This document shows positions 1 to 8,380 of a stretch of DNA of 64,000 nt, one piece after another. Made by a program: the position numbers and the translations under genes. Each line of letters starts with the position of its first letter. The first letter of the stretch is position 1. The stretch covers positions 1,984,001 through 2,048,000 of the forward strand of contig NZ_CP029145.1 in assembly GCF_003149515.1 (NCBI RefSeq), read 5' to 3'. The stretch is from Hymenobacter nivis (lineage in GTDB: Bacteria; Bacteroidota; Bacteroidia; Cytophagales; Hymenobacteraceae). The notes under the pieces were generated by a model. It was not told the DNA's origin. It did not search any database and saw nothing but the letters and a program-made list of their open reading frames with translations.

Positions 1-149
1 CCCTGGGCCACCGAGCCAAAGTCGTACTTCGACTCTTCGAAGGTGATGGCGGGGCCGGCCGTTTTAGCGGCCGCGGGCTTCATGGTTTGGGCCTGGGCGG
101 TGAAGCCGGCGGCGGTCAGGCTCAGGGCGAGCAAGAGGACTTTTTTCAT
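1..149 (-). CDS. DUF1573 family protein, N-terminal fragment
   Basis: The gene runs off the left edge, so only about 49 residues are visible. It starts at the ATG at 149 with a clear secretion signal (MKKVLLLALSLTAAGFTAQA), followed by an Ala/Lys-rich linker and then EESKYDFGSVAQG. That motif opens the DUF1573 immunoglobulin-like domain that is widespread in secreted Bacteroidota proteins. The molecular role of DUF1573 proteins is not settled; they are exported and may act at the cell surface. The family call rests on the KYDFG motif only. Nothing recognisable lies between its start and the next gene at 284. Confidence 0.75.
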   Translation of the reverse strand, partial: MKKVLLLALSLTAAGFTAQAQTMKPAAAKTAGPAITFEESKYDFGSVAQ

Positions 150-283
150 AATTGTAGCGAAACGGGTTGAGTTGAGGAGCAGCAGAAAGGCGACGGGTAA
201 AATTACGCGTTTTGGCGGGCTTGGCAAATCCGGGGCCAAAGCCCGCAGAAACCCCTAAATCGCTGCTACCACCAACAGCCGCC

Positions 284-949
284 CTAGCCCTTAAATTCCT
301 TGGAGTACGGAAACTGACGCGAAGCCTTGCGCATAATGGTCGTCACGATGGAGTTGGTGTCGGAGCCCAGCCCGCGCGACAGGCTCTTGTCGTACTTCCA
401 CAGCAGCTCGCCAGTTTTGCCATCGTTGATGCTGATGGCCAGCTTGCCCGTGTTAGTGGCCCCACCGAAGCCCACCACCATCGTCATGGCAAAGGCGGCC
501 CCGCCCGACATGGGCTGGCTGCTGGCAAACGTGCCCGAAATGATGCCGTCGACGCCCAGCAGGGCCGCCAGCTGCTCGGGCGTGAACGTGGCCACGGTGG
601 CCGGCGTCACGCCCTTTTGGGCCAGCAGGGCATTGGTGCGAGTGGCGTCCTGGATGTCCACCGTCAGGTCGTTTTCAGCCTTGCGCTTAAGAAAATACGA
701 TTGCAGGGCGCTCTGCACGTCGAGCCCTTCGCGAGCTTCGAGGCGGGCCACGCCCTCGGGGCCCCCGCTCTTGGCTACCTCGTTGGGGCGCAGCTGCAAC
801 GCCACGGCAAAGGGCAGCACGGCGAGCATTTTGTGGTCCTGGGCCAGCTCCCGAAACTTGGGATTGGTGTAGATTTCGCGGCTCTGGGCCCCGGCTAGCT
901 GCGCGCCGCCCAACACGAGCAGCAGCATTAAAGCAAATACTTTTTGCAT
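284..949 (-). CDS. Secreted protein of unknown function, CsgG/LpoB-like in outline
   Basis: The protein has 221 residues and a signal peptide (MQKVFALMLLLVLGGAQLAGA), so it is probably periplasmic or surface-located. After the signal come a strand-rich AVLPFAVALQL segment, a central helical part with GVTPATVATFTPEQLAALLG, a DGIISGTF strand and a C-terminal KTGELLWKYD strand. This order (AVLPF near the start, VDGIISG in the middle, GELLWKYD near the end) recalls CsgG/LpoB-type lipoproteins of the outer membrane, but there is no lipobox here. It stands alone on the minus strand, downstream of and 122 bp from the helicase gene. The fold is an inference; no function can be assigned. Confidence 0.75.
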   Translation of the reverse strand: MQKVFALMLLLVLGGAQLAGAQSREIYTNPKFRELAQDHKMLAVLPFAVALQLRPNEVAKSGGPEGVARLEAREGLDVQSALQSYFLKRKAENDLTVDIQDATRTNALLAQKGVTPATVATFTPEQLAALLGVDGIISGTFASSQPMSGGAAFAMTMVVGFGGATNTGKLAISINDGKTGELLWKYDKSLSRGLGSDTNSIVTTIMRKASRQFPYSKEFKG

Positions 950-1071
950 AAAGAAAGGAAGCGGGAAAAAGGATTAAAATAAGGCCGCAAGCTACGTGTA
1001 GGACCTATATATTCCCAATATATATTCTTCGATGCTTTTATTTATTGCGCACCATTTCCCCACCGGGCCCC

Positions 1072-2502
1072 TCAGTCCTCCACCGGCGGGTCGCTCACCA
1101 AGCGCTGCTGGAAATTGAGCAGGAACAGCCGCTCCGAGGCCCGCGTGATGGCTGTGTACAGCCAGCGCGCAAACTCGCCGGCCAGCGGCTCGTCGGGCTT
1201 CAGGAAGCCGTGGTCCACAAACACGGCCTGCCACTGGCCGCCCTGGGCCTTATGGCAGGTGAGGGCGTAGGCAAACTTAATTTGCAAAGCGTTGAGGTAC
1301 GGGTCCTTGCGCATTTCCTTGTAGCGCTCGGCCTTGGTTTTGAGGTGGGCGTAGTCGGCGGCCACGGCTTGGTAGAGCTCGTTGTTGCGGTCGGCGGGCA
1401 GGGCGGGGCTCTCGGTGTGCAGCGTGTCGAGGAGCAGCTTCACTTCCAATTCGGGCTCGTCGGGGTAGTCCACCAGCCGCACCCGGGCCTGGGCAAAGTG
1501 GAAGCCGTACACCTCCTCGCGGCGAATTATCTTGCTGATTTGCAGGAAGTCGCCATTGGCTAGAAACCCGATTTCCGAGTCCTTGTCGAGCCAGTAGTAG
1601 TTGTTGCGCACCACCATCAGGTAGTCGCCGCCCTCAATCTCCTCCTCGGCATCAAACAGGGCCCGGCGGATGAGCTGGTTGTACTGGTTGGCGTTGCGAT
1701 TCGAGCGGCAAATAATGGTCGTGTTCTCGTGCCCGAACTCGCGGTAGGCCCAGCGCAGGCCGTCCTCCAGCTTGTCGCCGCCCATCTTGAACATGTCGCG
1801 GAAGCCCAGGGTGTGCAGCTGAATGTTGGGCACCGGCTGCCGCAGCTCCTCGCGTAACTCCGTGGCGTTCACTAGGATGCCCGAGTTCAGGGCCTGGCGC
1901 ATCACCTGGCGCAGCTCCACGGTGGCCACCTGGGCCCGGAAGCGGTGGGCCAGGCCCTCAGGGTCGAGGGCGGGGCTCAGGAGCTGGCCCACCGGCGGCA
2001 GCTGAGCCGTGTCGCCAATCAGCAGCAGCTTGTTGGTTTGCTTCTCAAACACGAAGTTCATCAAATCGTCCAGCAGCCCAGTTTCGCCAAACGCCTTTTC
2101 GTCGGAAATCATCGAGGCCTCGTCCACGATATAGAGCATCTGCTCCATCCGGTTGGGCTGCCGCTGGAAGCTGAGCCGCTCGGCCGGGGCCCCCGAGGTT
2201 TGGCGGTAGATTTTCTTGTGGATGGTGCCGGCCGGCACGCCCGCGTAGCCGGCCATCACCTTGGCGGCGCGGCCCGTGGGGGCCATCAGCGTATACTTGC
2301 GCTGGAGCTGGTGCAGCCACTGCACCAAGGCGCTGACGACGGTGGTTTTGCCCGTGCCCGCGTAGCCGCGCAGCACAAACACCTTGCGCCCAGGCAGCTG
2401 GTCGCGCAAAAACTCGTCGAGCTTGGTAAAGAGCAGCGCCTGGTCGTCGGTGGGCTCGTAAGGAAAAAAATCGCGGACGGAAGGATGGCGGATGGAAAGC
2501 AT
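1072..2502 (-). CDS. RecD-like ATP-dependent DNA helicase (SF1)
   Basis: This 476-residue superfamily 1 helicase has a Walker A GYAGTGKTT at about residues 46-54, Walker B YIVDEASMI near 130, a GDTAQLPPVG motif, and a C-terminal UvrD-like part with YALTCHKAQGGQW and YTAITRASERL. The arrangement matches the short RecD2-like AAA ATPases common in Bacteroidota, which lack the long N-terminal region of RecD2. They are expected to unwind DNA 5' to 3' in repair, but the role of the short forms is poorly known. The ATG at 2502 lies next to the stop of the upstream gene (2505), so the two may be cotranscribed. Confidence 0.9.
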   Translation of the reverse strand: MLSIRHPSVRDFFPYEPTDDQALLFTKLDEFLRDQLPGRKVFVLRGYAGTGKTTVVSALVQWLHQLQRKYTLMAPTGRAAKVMAGYAGVPAGTIHKKIYRQTSGAPAERLSFQRQPNRMEQMLYIVDEASMISDEKAFGETGLLDDLMNFVFEKQTNKLLLIGDTAQLPPVGQLLSPALDPEGLAHRFRAQVATVELRQVMRQALNSGILVNATELREELRQPVPNIQLHTLGFRDMFKMGGDKLEDGLRWAYREFGHENTTIICRSNRNANQYNQLIRRALFDAEEEIEGGDYLMVVRNNYYWLDKDSEIGFLANGDFLQISKIIRREEVYGFHFAQARVRLVDYPDEPELEVKLLLDTLHTESPALPADRNNELYQAVAADYAHLKTKAERYKEMRKDPYLNALQIKFAYALTCHKAQGGQWQAVFVDHGFLKPDEPLAGEFARWLYTAITRASERLFLLNFQQRLVSDPPVED

Positions 2503-2504
2503 TG

Positions 2505-2891
2505 TTATTTAATTCGGTATAAATCACCGTCTTCAAAACCGACATAAACCGGTCTATCATTCCCTAGGAACGAATTATTCACTGGACTTTTTCTCAGAAC
2601 CCTTCCGAGGGAGTAAATAACCTTGAGCAGCACCCAGTACCATTCTTGTTCCTCAAGGGCAGGGGTGATCAATTCCTCCTTGGCAAGAAAATCGGGTGGA
2701 TCAGCGGCCCATTCGTCGTCCGCTTCATCGTAATTTTTCGAGCCTGCTAAGTAGAGGACGTAGCCATCTTCTACCTCACCAAGGCCGAAGCGGAAAGCCA
2801 CGATGTCTTCAGTTGGCTTCTCATTTTTGGTAATCTCGTGCAGCCAATTTTCCAATTCCGTTTGAAAAGCGTACGAATTTTCCATGTGCAT
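2505..2891 (-). CDS. Small acidic hypothetical protein
   Basis: The protein has about 128 residues and no recognised family. An upstream ATG at 2924 would overlap the thioesterase stop. The ATG at 2891 is preferred because GGAG sits six bases before it. The protein is acidic and aromatic-rich (DEWAADPPDF, EQEWYWVLLKVIYSLG) with no signal or membrane segment, so it is cytoplasmic. Base composition is clearly more AT-rich than in the flanking helicase and thioesterase, which suggests a later arrival. Its size and acidity would fit an immunity or antitoxin-like protein, but no partner toxin is visible, so this is speculation. Confidence 0.65.
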   Translation of the reverse strand: MHMENSYAFQTELENWLHEITKNEKPTEDIVAFRFGLGEVEDGYVLYLAGSKNYDEADDEWAADPPDFLAKEELITPALEEQEWYWVLLKVIYSLGRVLRKSPVNNSFLGNDRPVYVGFEDGDLYRIK

Positions 2892-2907
2892 TTTAAGCTC
2901 CAATGGG

Positions 2908-3348
2908 TTAAGAATTCGGCTCAATCACCGCCATTGTGGCCGAGGCTTTGGCCACCAGCAGGCCGTCGCACCACACCTCGGCTTCGCAGAAGTGCAGGCG
3001 GCGGCCGGCCTTCAGCACCCAGCCAATGGCGGTGAGCTTGTGGCCCACGCTGGGATGCAGGTACGACACGCGCAAGTCCGCCGTGACCACGCCGTGGTCG
3101 TCGGGCACGAGCGTGACGGCGGCAAAGCCCGCGACCAAGTCGGCCATCGTGGCCACCATGCCGCCGTGCACGAAGCCGCGCTGCTGCTTGTGCTGCTCGC
3201 CGATGAGTAGTTCTGCCTCGATGCGGCCGGGCGCAATCAGGGTCAGGTCGGCCCCCACGTGGTGCATAAAGTGCTGGCGCAGCAGCTTGCGGCGGATGCG
3301 GGATTCGAGGTCGTCGGCGGGGTCGGGGTTGGACGAGTTAGGTGTCAA
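2908..3348 (-). CDS. PaaI-like hotdog thioesterase
   Basis: The 146-residue protein has the single hotdog domain of the PaaI/YbdB thioesterase superfamily. The signature is the HGGMVATMADLVAGFA helix in the middle, followed by the strand TADLRVSYLHP and the C-terminal VAKASATMAVI strand. These enzymes hydrolyse acyl-CoA thioesters; the substrate cannot be read from sequence. It is the first gene of a minus-strand run with the acidic hypothetical gene and the helicase. A -7 promoter word lies 128 bp upstream. It is a different, more distant paralogue of the hotdog gene at 42710 in the menaquinone cluster. Confidence 0.88.
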   Translation of the reverse strand: MTPNSSNPDPADDLESRIRRKLLRQHFMHHVGADLTLIAPGRIEAELLIGEQHKQQRGFVHGGMVATMADLVAGFAAVTLVPDDHGVVTADLRVSYLHPSVGHKLTAIGWVLKAGRRLHFCEAEVWCDGLLVAKASATMAVIEPNS

Positions 3349-3475
3349 GGCGTGGGCAAAGCGGATGGGCGCACGGTATTATGTACTTTTTTGTACTTGT
3401 CGCAATTTTTAAGGGCGTTTAAGAACTGATTTCGGACAGCTTTCCGCAGCTTAACCCAGTTCTGAGGGCCCTGGG

Positions 3476-3483
3476 CAAAGATA
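3476..3483 (-). promoter_or_regulatory. Candidate -7 element (TATCTTTG)
   Basis: On the minus strand the word TATCTTTG matches the Bacteroidota -7 consensus TAnnTTTG. It would start a transcript with a leader of about 120 bases ahead of the thioesterase gene at 3348. No good -33 TTG was found, so support is moderate. Confidence 0.35.
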
Positions 3484-3545
3484 GGCGGCGGGCCGGGCGC
3501 ACCTAGCCGGAGCTAACCGGCAACTTTTCCTGCTACTTTAAGGTC

Positions 3546-4078
3546 GTGGAGACCATTCCCTTTACTGAGTATATCGCGGCCGGGACCCTGGGCCTAGGCC
3601 TGGCCGCCAGCAGCGGCTTCCGGGTGTTTGTGCCACTGCTGGCGGCTAGCGTGGCGCACCACTTTGGGTAGCTACCGGCGGCGCCGGGCTTTGCGTGGCT
3701 GGGCTCGTAGGCGGCCATGCTGGCGCTGGCCGCCGCCACGGTGTTTGACTGCCGGTGGTTGATAACGTGCTCGATACGCTCACCACGCCGGCGGCCGTGG
3801 TGGCCGGGGCCCTGCTGATGACGTCCTCCCTGCCCCACCTCGACTCCGTGCTGCGGTGGGGGCTGGGCATTGTGGTGGGCGGCGGCACGGCCGGGCTGGT
3901 GCAGGGCGGCACGGCGCTGCTGCGGGCCGGCGCCACGGCCAGCACCAGTGGCCTGGCCAACCCCGTACTGGCCACGCTCGAAAACGTGCTGGCCGTGGGC
4001 AGCACCGTGCTGGCCGTGGCGCTGCCGCTGGTGGCCGGCGCGGGGGGCCTGGCGTTGGTGCTGTTCGGGCTGGGGTGA
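3546..4078 (+). pseudogene. Decayed DUF4126 membrane protein gene
   Basis: The reading frame from GTG 3546 gives ETIPFTEYIAAGTLGLGLAA, then SGFRVFVPLLAASVAHHFG, the start of a DUF4126 integral membrane protein. It is then interrupted by two in-frame TAG codons at about 3669 and 3708. After TVFD the frame changes, and the second half (PVVDNVLDTLTTPAAVVAG and on to ALVLFGLG) continues in another frame to 4078. The motif expected just before PVVDN (AAYYI-like) is missing, so a small deletion caused the shift. Two stops and a frameshift in one gene mean it is not functional. DUF4126 proteins have no known function. Confidence 0.8.
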
Positions 4079-4224
4079 CTGCGGCGCTGGCGGCAGCGGC
4101 GGGCGGTGCGCCGCGCCGGGGCCCCATTGGGGTGGGGCCCCGGGGCCCTTGCGGCATCCTACGCGCATTTTTTGCGTACAGCCCCCCGCGCCCGGCCCAC
4201 TGCCGGGCGTTTTCTTGCGCTGTA

Positions 4225-4737
4225 ATGCCCGATTCTACCCTGCCGCCGACCGACCCATTGCTGGCACTCTACGCCGGCCAGGTGCGCGTGCGCGTAGGCG
4301 GCCTGCTGCTGCACGACAACCGCCTGCTGCTGGCTGCCCACCGGGGCCTGCTGCCCGCGGGGGCCCCGTTTTGGTCGCCGCCCGGCGGGGGCTGGCAGTT
4401 TGGCGAGAGCCTGCACGAGGCGCTGGTGCGCGAATTCCAGGAAGAAACCGGGCTGGCAGTGCGGGTGGGCCGCTTCCTGCACTTGCACGAGTTCCGGCGC
4501 GACGGCTTGCAGGCCCTGGAGCTGTTTTTTGAGGTGCTGACCGCCGACGGGGCCCCGCCCGCCCCGCGCCTGGGCCACGACCCCGAGCACGCCCCCGACG
4601 CCCAGCTGCTCACCGGGCTAGCCTGGCACACGCCCCGGCAGCTGCTGGCCCTGCCGCCGGCGCATGTGCACCCGGTGCTGCGCGGCCTGCTCAGCGTCGA
4701 CGACGTGTTCGTGCCGCAGCTGCGGTTTGGGGGGTAA
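4225..4737 (+). CDS. Nudix hydrolase
   Basis: This 170-residue protein has a single Nudix domain. The Nudix box is complete: GGWQFGE, seven residues, then REFQEETGL at about residues 56-77, with the Glu pair that binds the metal. The preceding strand FWSPPGGG and the following HLHEFRRDGLQALELFF fit the fold. It should hydrolyse a nucleoside diphosphate linked to another moiety; the substrate is unknown. The ATG at 4225 is the first in frame before the domain. It follows the dead DUF4126 gene and is codirectional with the DUF3822 gene. Confidence 0.88.
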   Translation: MPDSTLPPTDPLLALYAGQVRVRVGGLLLHDNRLLLAAHRGLLPAGAPFWSPPGGGWQFGESLHEALVREFQEETGLAVRVGRFLHLHEFRRDGLQALELFFEVLTADGAPPAPRLGHDPEHAPDAQLLTGLAWHTPRQLLALPPAHVHPVLRGLLSVDDVFVPQLRFGG

Positions 4738-4793
4738 AGCGGGCGGGGCGCGCGGCCGTATCTTGCGGGGCCCTTCGGCTTTTTGCTTTGCCC

Positions 4794-5678
4794 GTGCCCG
4801 TTTCTACCGCTCCTTTCCCTGCTTCCTCGGCCGCGCCCGTTGCCCCGGCCGCATTGTTGCGCCTGCGCGACGATAGTTTCGACCCCAACCACCGCGCCGC
4901 CTATAACCTATACCTGGCCGTGGGGGCCGGCCGCCTACGCATGGCCGCCGTGGAGGTGGCCCGCCAATCGTTTGTGCTACTCGAAGACTACGCCCTGCCG
5001 CCCGGGGGCCTGCCCACCCTGGCTGCCGCCCACGACTGCCTGGGCCGCGCCGGCTGGCACGCCGTGCGCCTGGCTACCACCGGCCGGGCCTTCACGCTGC
5101 TGCCTGGGGCCCTGTTCCGGCCCGGCGACGAGGCCGCCGCTCTGCGCCTGCACCACACCCTGGGACCCGCCGAGGCCGCCTACGCCCGCCCCCACCCGGG
5201 CCTCGATTTGGTGAACGTGTTTGCCGCCGATGCGGGCCTGGCCGGCTGGCTGGCCGCTACCCACGGACCCAGCGGCCAGCTGCTGCACCACACCAGCGGC
5301 CTGCTGGCGGGCCTGGCCCACCAGCGCGACGCCGGGGCCCCGCGCCAGCTCTACCTCTGCCTGGGAGCCCAGGAGCTGACGCTGGTGGTGCTGGGCCCCC
5401 AGCAGCTCCAGTACTGCAACGTGTTCCCCTTCACCACTGCCGAGGACGTGCTCTACTACACCGTGCTAGTGATGCAGGAGCTGGGCCTGAACCCCGACCA
5501 GGACGAGCTGACCGTGTGGGGCGAGCTGACGCATGATTCGGCCCTGTTCACGCTGCTGCGCAACTACGTCCGCAACGTCCGTTTTGGGCCCAGGCCCTAC
5601 GACTTACTCTACAGCTACCGCCTCAACGAGGTGTTTGAGCACCACTACTTCGACCTGTTTAGCCTACACTTTATCTAA
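4794..5678 (+). CDS. DUF3822 family protein
   Basis: The product is a soluble protein of about 294 residues. The C-terminal LLYSYRLNEVFEHHYFDLFSL, the NVFPFTTAEDVLYY motif and the N-terminal RDDSFDPNH identify DUF3822, a Bacteroidota family with an ASKHA-like fold and no proven function. GTG 4794 is taken as the start; a TTG at 4788 is an alternative, and a TATCTTG word lies about 30 bases upstream. In many relatives this gene is followed by rsmD and then coaD. Here coaD comes directly after a palindromic repeat, and no rsmD is present. Confidence 0.82.
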   Translation: MPVSTAPFPASSAAPVAPAALLRLRDDSFDPNHRAAYNLYLAVGAGRLRMAAVEVARQSFVLLEDYALPPGGLPTLAAAHDCLGRAGWHAVRLATTGRAFTLLPGALFRPGDEAAALRLHHTLGPAEAAYARPHPGLDLVNVFAADAGLAGWLAATHGPSGQLLHHTSGLLAGLAHQRDAGAPRQLYLCLGAQELTLVVLGPQQLQYCNVFPFTTAEDVLYYTVLVMQELGLNPDQDELTVWGELTHDSALFTLLRNYVRNVRFGPRPYDLLYSYRLNEVFEHHYFDLFSLHFI

Positions 5679-5738
5679 GTGAATTATGAATTGACTCATG
5701 CGAGGCCGGGCAATTCATAGTTTTTAACTTTTAATTTT

Positions 5739-5874
5739 GGCGGTGGTCTAAGACGGGGTGGTCCGGCGAGGCTTCGTCGGGCCACTCTTGGTAGAAAACA
5801 GCGGCTCCGGGGCATCGTAAGAGTGGCCCGACGATGGAAAAAGTCGCCGGACCACCCCGTCTTAGACCACCGCC
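5739..5874. repeat. Long imperfect inverted repeat
   Basis: Arms of about 50 bases (GGCGGTGGTCTAAGAC at one end, its complement at the other) enclose about 30 bases. The inner arm part CGTCGGGCCACTCTT is also mirrored. Outside the GC-rich core, AT-rich words (GTGAATTATGAATT at 5681 and its mirror at 5883-5896) extend the symmetry. No ORF is inside. It separates DUF3822 from coaD and could be a non-autonomous palindromic element. Confidence 0.8.
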
Positions 5875-5903
5875 ACAATTTTTAATTCATAATTCACCCT
5901 CCC

Positions 5904-6374
5904 GTGCCCCGCATTGCCCTTTTTCCTGGTTCGTTTGATCCGTTCACCAATGGGCACCTCGACGTGGTGCGGCGCGGTACGGCGCTGTTTGACAAGGTGA
6001 TTGTGGCCATCGGTACCAACAGCAGCAAGCAGCGCTACCTGCCGCTGGAACAGATGCTGGCGCTCATCCAAGGCGTATTTGCCGACGAGCCGCGGGTATC
6101 GGTGCGCACATTCCGGGGCCTTACGGCGGTGTACGCCCGCGAGGTAGGGGCCCAGTTTCTGCTGCGCGGGCTGCGCAATACCACCGATTTCGAGTACGAA
6201 AACACCATTGCCCAGGCCAACCGCCACGTCAACCCCGGCCTGGAATCGGTGTTCCTCATCACGGCCCCGCCGCTGGCGGCCATCAGCAGCACCATCATCC
6301 GCGACATTCACCGCTACGGCGGCGACGTGCGCGACTTTGTGCCCTACCCGATGCCGCCCGCCCCGCCTTTTTAG
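5904..6374 (+). CDS. coaD: Phosphopantetheine adenylyltransferase
   Basis: CoaD transfers AMP from ATP to 4'-phosphopantetheine, the penultimate step of coenzyme A synthesis in the cytoplasm. The 156 residues match the family's usual length. The nucleotidyltransferase motif FPGSFDPFTNGH is at residues 7-18, RGLRNTTDFEYE in the middle holds the conserved RGLR, and ISSTIIR near the C-terminus is the second signature. The start is GTG at 5904, since no ATG gives the complete first strand. It sits 30 bases after the inverted repeat. The C-terminal tail is short and Pro-rich. Confidence 0.96.
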   Translation: MPRIALFPGSFDPFTNGHLDVVRRGTALFDKVIVAIGTNSSKQRYLPLEQMLALIQGVFADEPRVSVRTFRGLTAVYAREVGAQFLLRGLRNTTDFEYENTIAQANRHVNPGLESVFLITAPPLAAISSTIIRDIHRYGGDVRDFVPYPMPPAPPF

Positions 6375-6491
6375 CGCTGTTTTTAAATCGCCAAGCCTGT
6401 GGAACAGTCGTGCTTCACTGCGCAAGCGCCAGGTATGCACGACGACGACTGTTGCCTGCTTTTGGTGCAGCAACGAGCCAGAACCTAGCCG

Positions 6492-6965
6492 CTACCCGCG
6501 GGGCACGATGCGCAGGCCCACCAGCTGGGTGCTGCGGTTGAGGGCGAACACGGGCAACAATAAGTAGGCTGGGGCCTCGGCCAGCAGGCCGGTGCGGCGC
6601 ATGAGGGCGTCCTCGTCGTTGCCCAACACCAGCAAGTCGAACACCCGGCGGGTGCGGGCGTCGTAGCTAGCCACTACCGTCAGGCCCAGCGGCTGGAAGG
6701 CCAGCGTCGAGTCGGTTCCGGACCGTCGCACGGGGTCCTGGAAACCGGCAGGCAGGGCCCGGGCGGGTCCCAGCTGCCGGCGCACCTCGTCGATGGAGCG
6801 GCCCACCACGGCCGCCATGTTCACGGCCGGGGCCGCCGCCGTGCGGGTGAGCGGCACCAACCCGCGGGCGGCGGGGCCATCCGCGCGTTCGCGGGCCCGC
6901 GAGCAGGCCAGCTGCGCCGCAGCTGCCAGCAGAAGCAAGGGCAGGAACTTAGCGGGACGGCTCAT
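6492..6965 (-). CDS. Putative lipoprotein of unknown function
   Basis: The product has 157 residues with a short lipoprotein signal ending QLAC at about residue 20, so it should be lipid-anchored and exported. The mature part has a conserved-looking GRSIDEVRRQLGPA helix near the middle, a motif seen in many small secreted Bacteroidota proteins, followed by TVVASYDARTRRVFDLLV. No family was recognised. It lies 15 bases downstream of the Nudix gene start region on the same strand (that gene starts at 7688 and ends at 6981), so the two are probably cotranscribed. Confidence 0.7.
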   Translation of the reverse strand: MSRPAKFLPLLLLAAAAQLACSRARERADGPAARGLVPLTRTAAAPAVNMAAVVGRSIDEVRRQLGPARALPAGFQDPVRRSGTDSTLAFQPLGLTVVASYDARTRRVFDLLVLGNDEDALMRRTGLLAEAPAYLLLPVFALNRSTQLVGLRIVPRG

Positions 6966-6980
6966 AGCGGCAAGATGACC

Positions 6981-7688
6981 TTATTTCCCGGCGGTGGTAG
7001 TTTCTTTCGACGGCTTACCGCCGCCGGCCTTGCTCAGGTAGTGGCGCATCACCAGGGCGATGGAGGCGTAGGAATCGTCGAGCTTGGCCAGGGCCTCCTG
7101 GGGCGTCATCCAGCGCACTTCCTCGATGTATTCCTCGGCCTGGGGCTTCATTACGGAGTCGTCGAGGCACTGCATCACGTACCAGCTGGTTTTCTTCAGC
7201 ATTTTGTTGCCCTTGTAGGCGTAGCTGTGCCAGGTACTGGGCAGCTCCTCGCCGATGGCCAGCTTAATATTGGTTTCCTCCTCCACCTCGCGCAGGGCCC
7301 CCAGCACGGTGTCTTCGTCGCTTTTGAGCTTGCCCTTGGGCAAATCCCACTTACCGAGGCGGTAAATCATCAGTACCTGGCCGTTCTTTACCACCAGCCC
7401 ACCGGCGGCCTTGGCAATCTTGAACTGGTCCTTGAGGTGTTGGATGAGCACCGTTTTCTTGCGCACCAGCATGGTGAGGGACTTCAGCTTTTTGAGCTTT
7501 TTCACCTCCATCAGCCGCAGCAGGCGGTCGAGGAACGCGGTTGTGACATCGCGCACCAGCACGTCGCCCACCAAGTCCTTGGACGTAAACTCCTGCTCGG
7601 GGCCCAGCACCAGGTCGTACTTGTGTTTGTATACTTTCTCGCTTAGTTTTTTGATAACCAGCGGAATATCGTTGATGAAGAGATTCAT
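6981..7688 (-). CDS. Nudix hydrolase with N-terminal extension
   Basis: The product has 235 residues. An N-terminal region of about 100 residues, rich in Lys and Leu (EVKKLKKLKSLTMLVRKK), precedes a Nudix domain with the box GKLKSDEDTVLGALREVEEE at about residues 134-153. The run MIYRLGKWDLPKG just before it is typical. This two-part form is common in Bacteroidota, often near coaD or pyrE, but its substrate is unknown. The ATG at 7688 is the natural start; the open frame extends upstream only because of the high GC content. The tail is Lys/Thr-rich. Confidence 0.88.
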   Translation of the reverse strand: MNLFINDIPLVIKKLSEKVYKHKYDLVLGPEQEFTSKDLVGDVLVRDVTTAFLDRLLRLMEVKKLKKLKSLTMLVRKKTVLIQHLKDQFKIAKAAGGLVVKNGQVLMIYRLGKWDLPKGKLKSDEDTVLGALREVEEETNIKLAIGEELPSTWHSYAYKGNKMLKKTSWYVMQCLDDSVMKPQAEEYIEEVRWMTPQEALAKLDDSYASIALVMRHYLSKAGGGKPSKETTTAGK

Positions 7689-7793
7689 CGAAGCAAAGGT
7701 CGGGGAATGAATGGGCCGCCGGGCCCCGTGGGGCCCGCCCTGCAAGATACGGGCCCGCGCCGCTTTGCGTGGGCCGGGGCCCATCTTTGCCGC

Positions 7794-8303
7794 ATGAAAC
7801 GCATCGGCCTGCTCTCCGACACCCACGGCTACTTCGACGAGCGCATCGCGCACCACTTGCGCGGCTGCGACGAGATTTGGCACGCCGGCGACTTCGGCAC
7901 CGCCGCCGTGGTGGGGGCCCTGGAAGCGCTGGCGCCGGTGTTCCGGGGCGTGTACGGCAACATCGATGGGGCCGATGTGCGCCGCACCGAGCCCCTGGTG
8001 CAGGATTTTGTAGTGGAGGGCCTGCGAGTGCTCATCACCCACATCGGCGGCTACCCGGGCCACTACGCCCCGGCGGCCCGCCCCCTGCTCGACGCCGCCC
8101 GGCCCGGCCTGTTCGTCACGGGCCACTCGCACATCTTGCGCGTCGTGCCCGACAAAGCGCGCGGCCTGCTGCACCTCAACCCCGGCGCCGCCGGCCGCCA
8201 CGGCTTCCACCAGGTGCGCACGCTGCTGCGCTTCGGCGTCGAGGCCGGCAAAGTGGTGGACTTGCAGGCCGTAGAACTGGGCAAGCGCGGGGCCCTGGAA
8301 TAG
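7794..8303 (+). CDS. YfcE/MJ0936-type metallophosphoesterase
   Basis: The 169-residue phosphodiesterase has the calcineurin-like metal ligands in order: SDTHG at residues 8-12, HAGDFG near 30, YGNID near 58, THIGGYPGH near 83 and TGHSH near 112. It belongs to the small YfcE/MJ0936 family, which cleaves phosphodiester model substrates in the cytoplasm; the physiological substrate is not known. The ATG at 7794 follows CATCTTTGCCGC directly, so the transcript may have almost no leader. It is divergent from the upstream Nudix gene. Confidence 0.92.
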   Translation: MKRIGLLSDTHGYFDERIAHHLRGCDEIWHAGDFGTAAVVGALEALAPVFRGVYGNIDGADVRRTEPLVQDFVVEGLRVLITHIGGYPGHYAPAARPLLDAARPGLFVTGHSHILRVVPDKARGLLHLNPGAAGRHGFHQVRTLLRFGVEAGKVVDLQAVELGKRGALE

Positions 8304-8380
8304 TGCCGCAGTTTTGGGCAAGCGGCCGGGCAAGCGGTCCGCGGGCAGGAGCCGAGTGGCTTGCCGGGGGCCGAGCATTG

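Noticed and set aside
6981..8378. 465-residue version of the Nudix gene
   Set aside because: The upstream extension is antisense to the phosphoesterase gene; the domain begins after ATG 7688.
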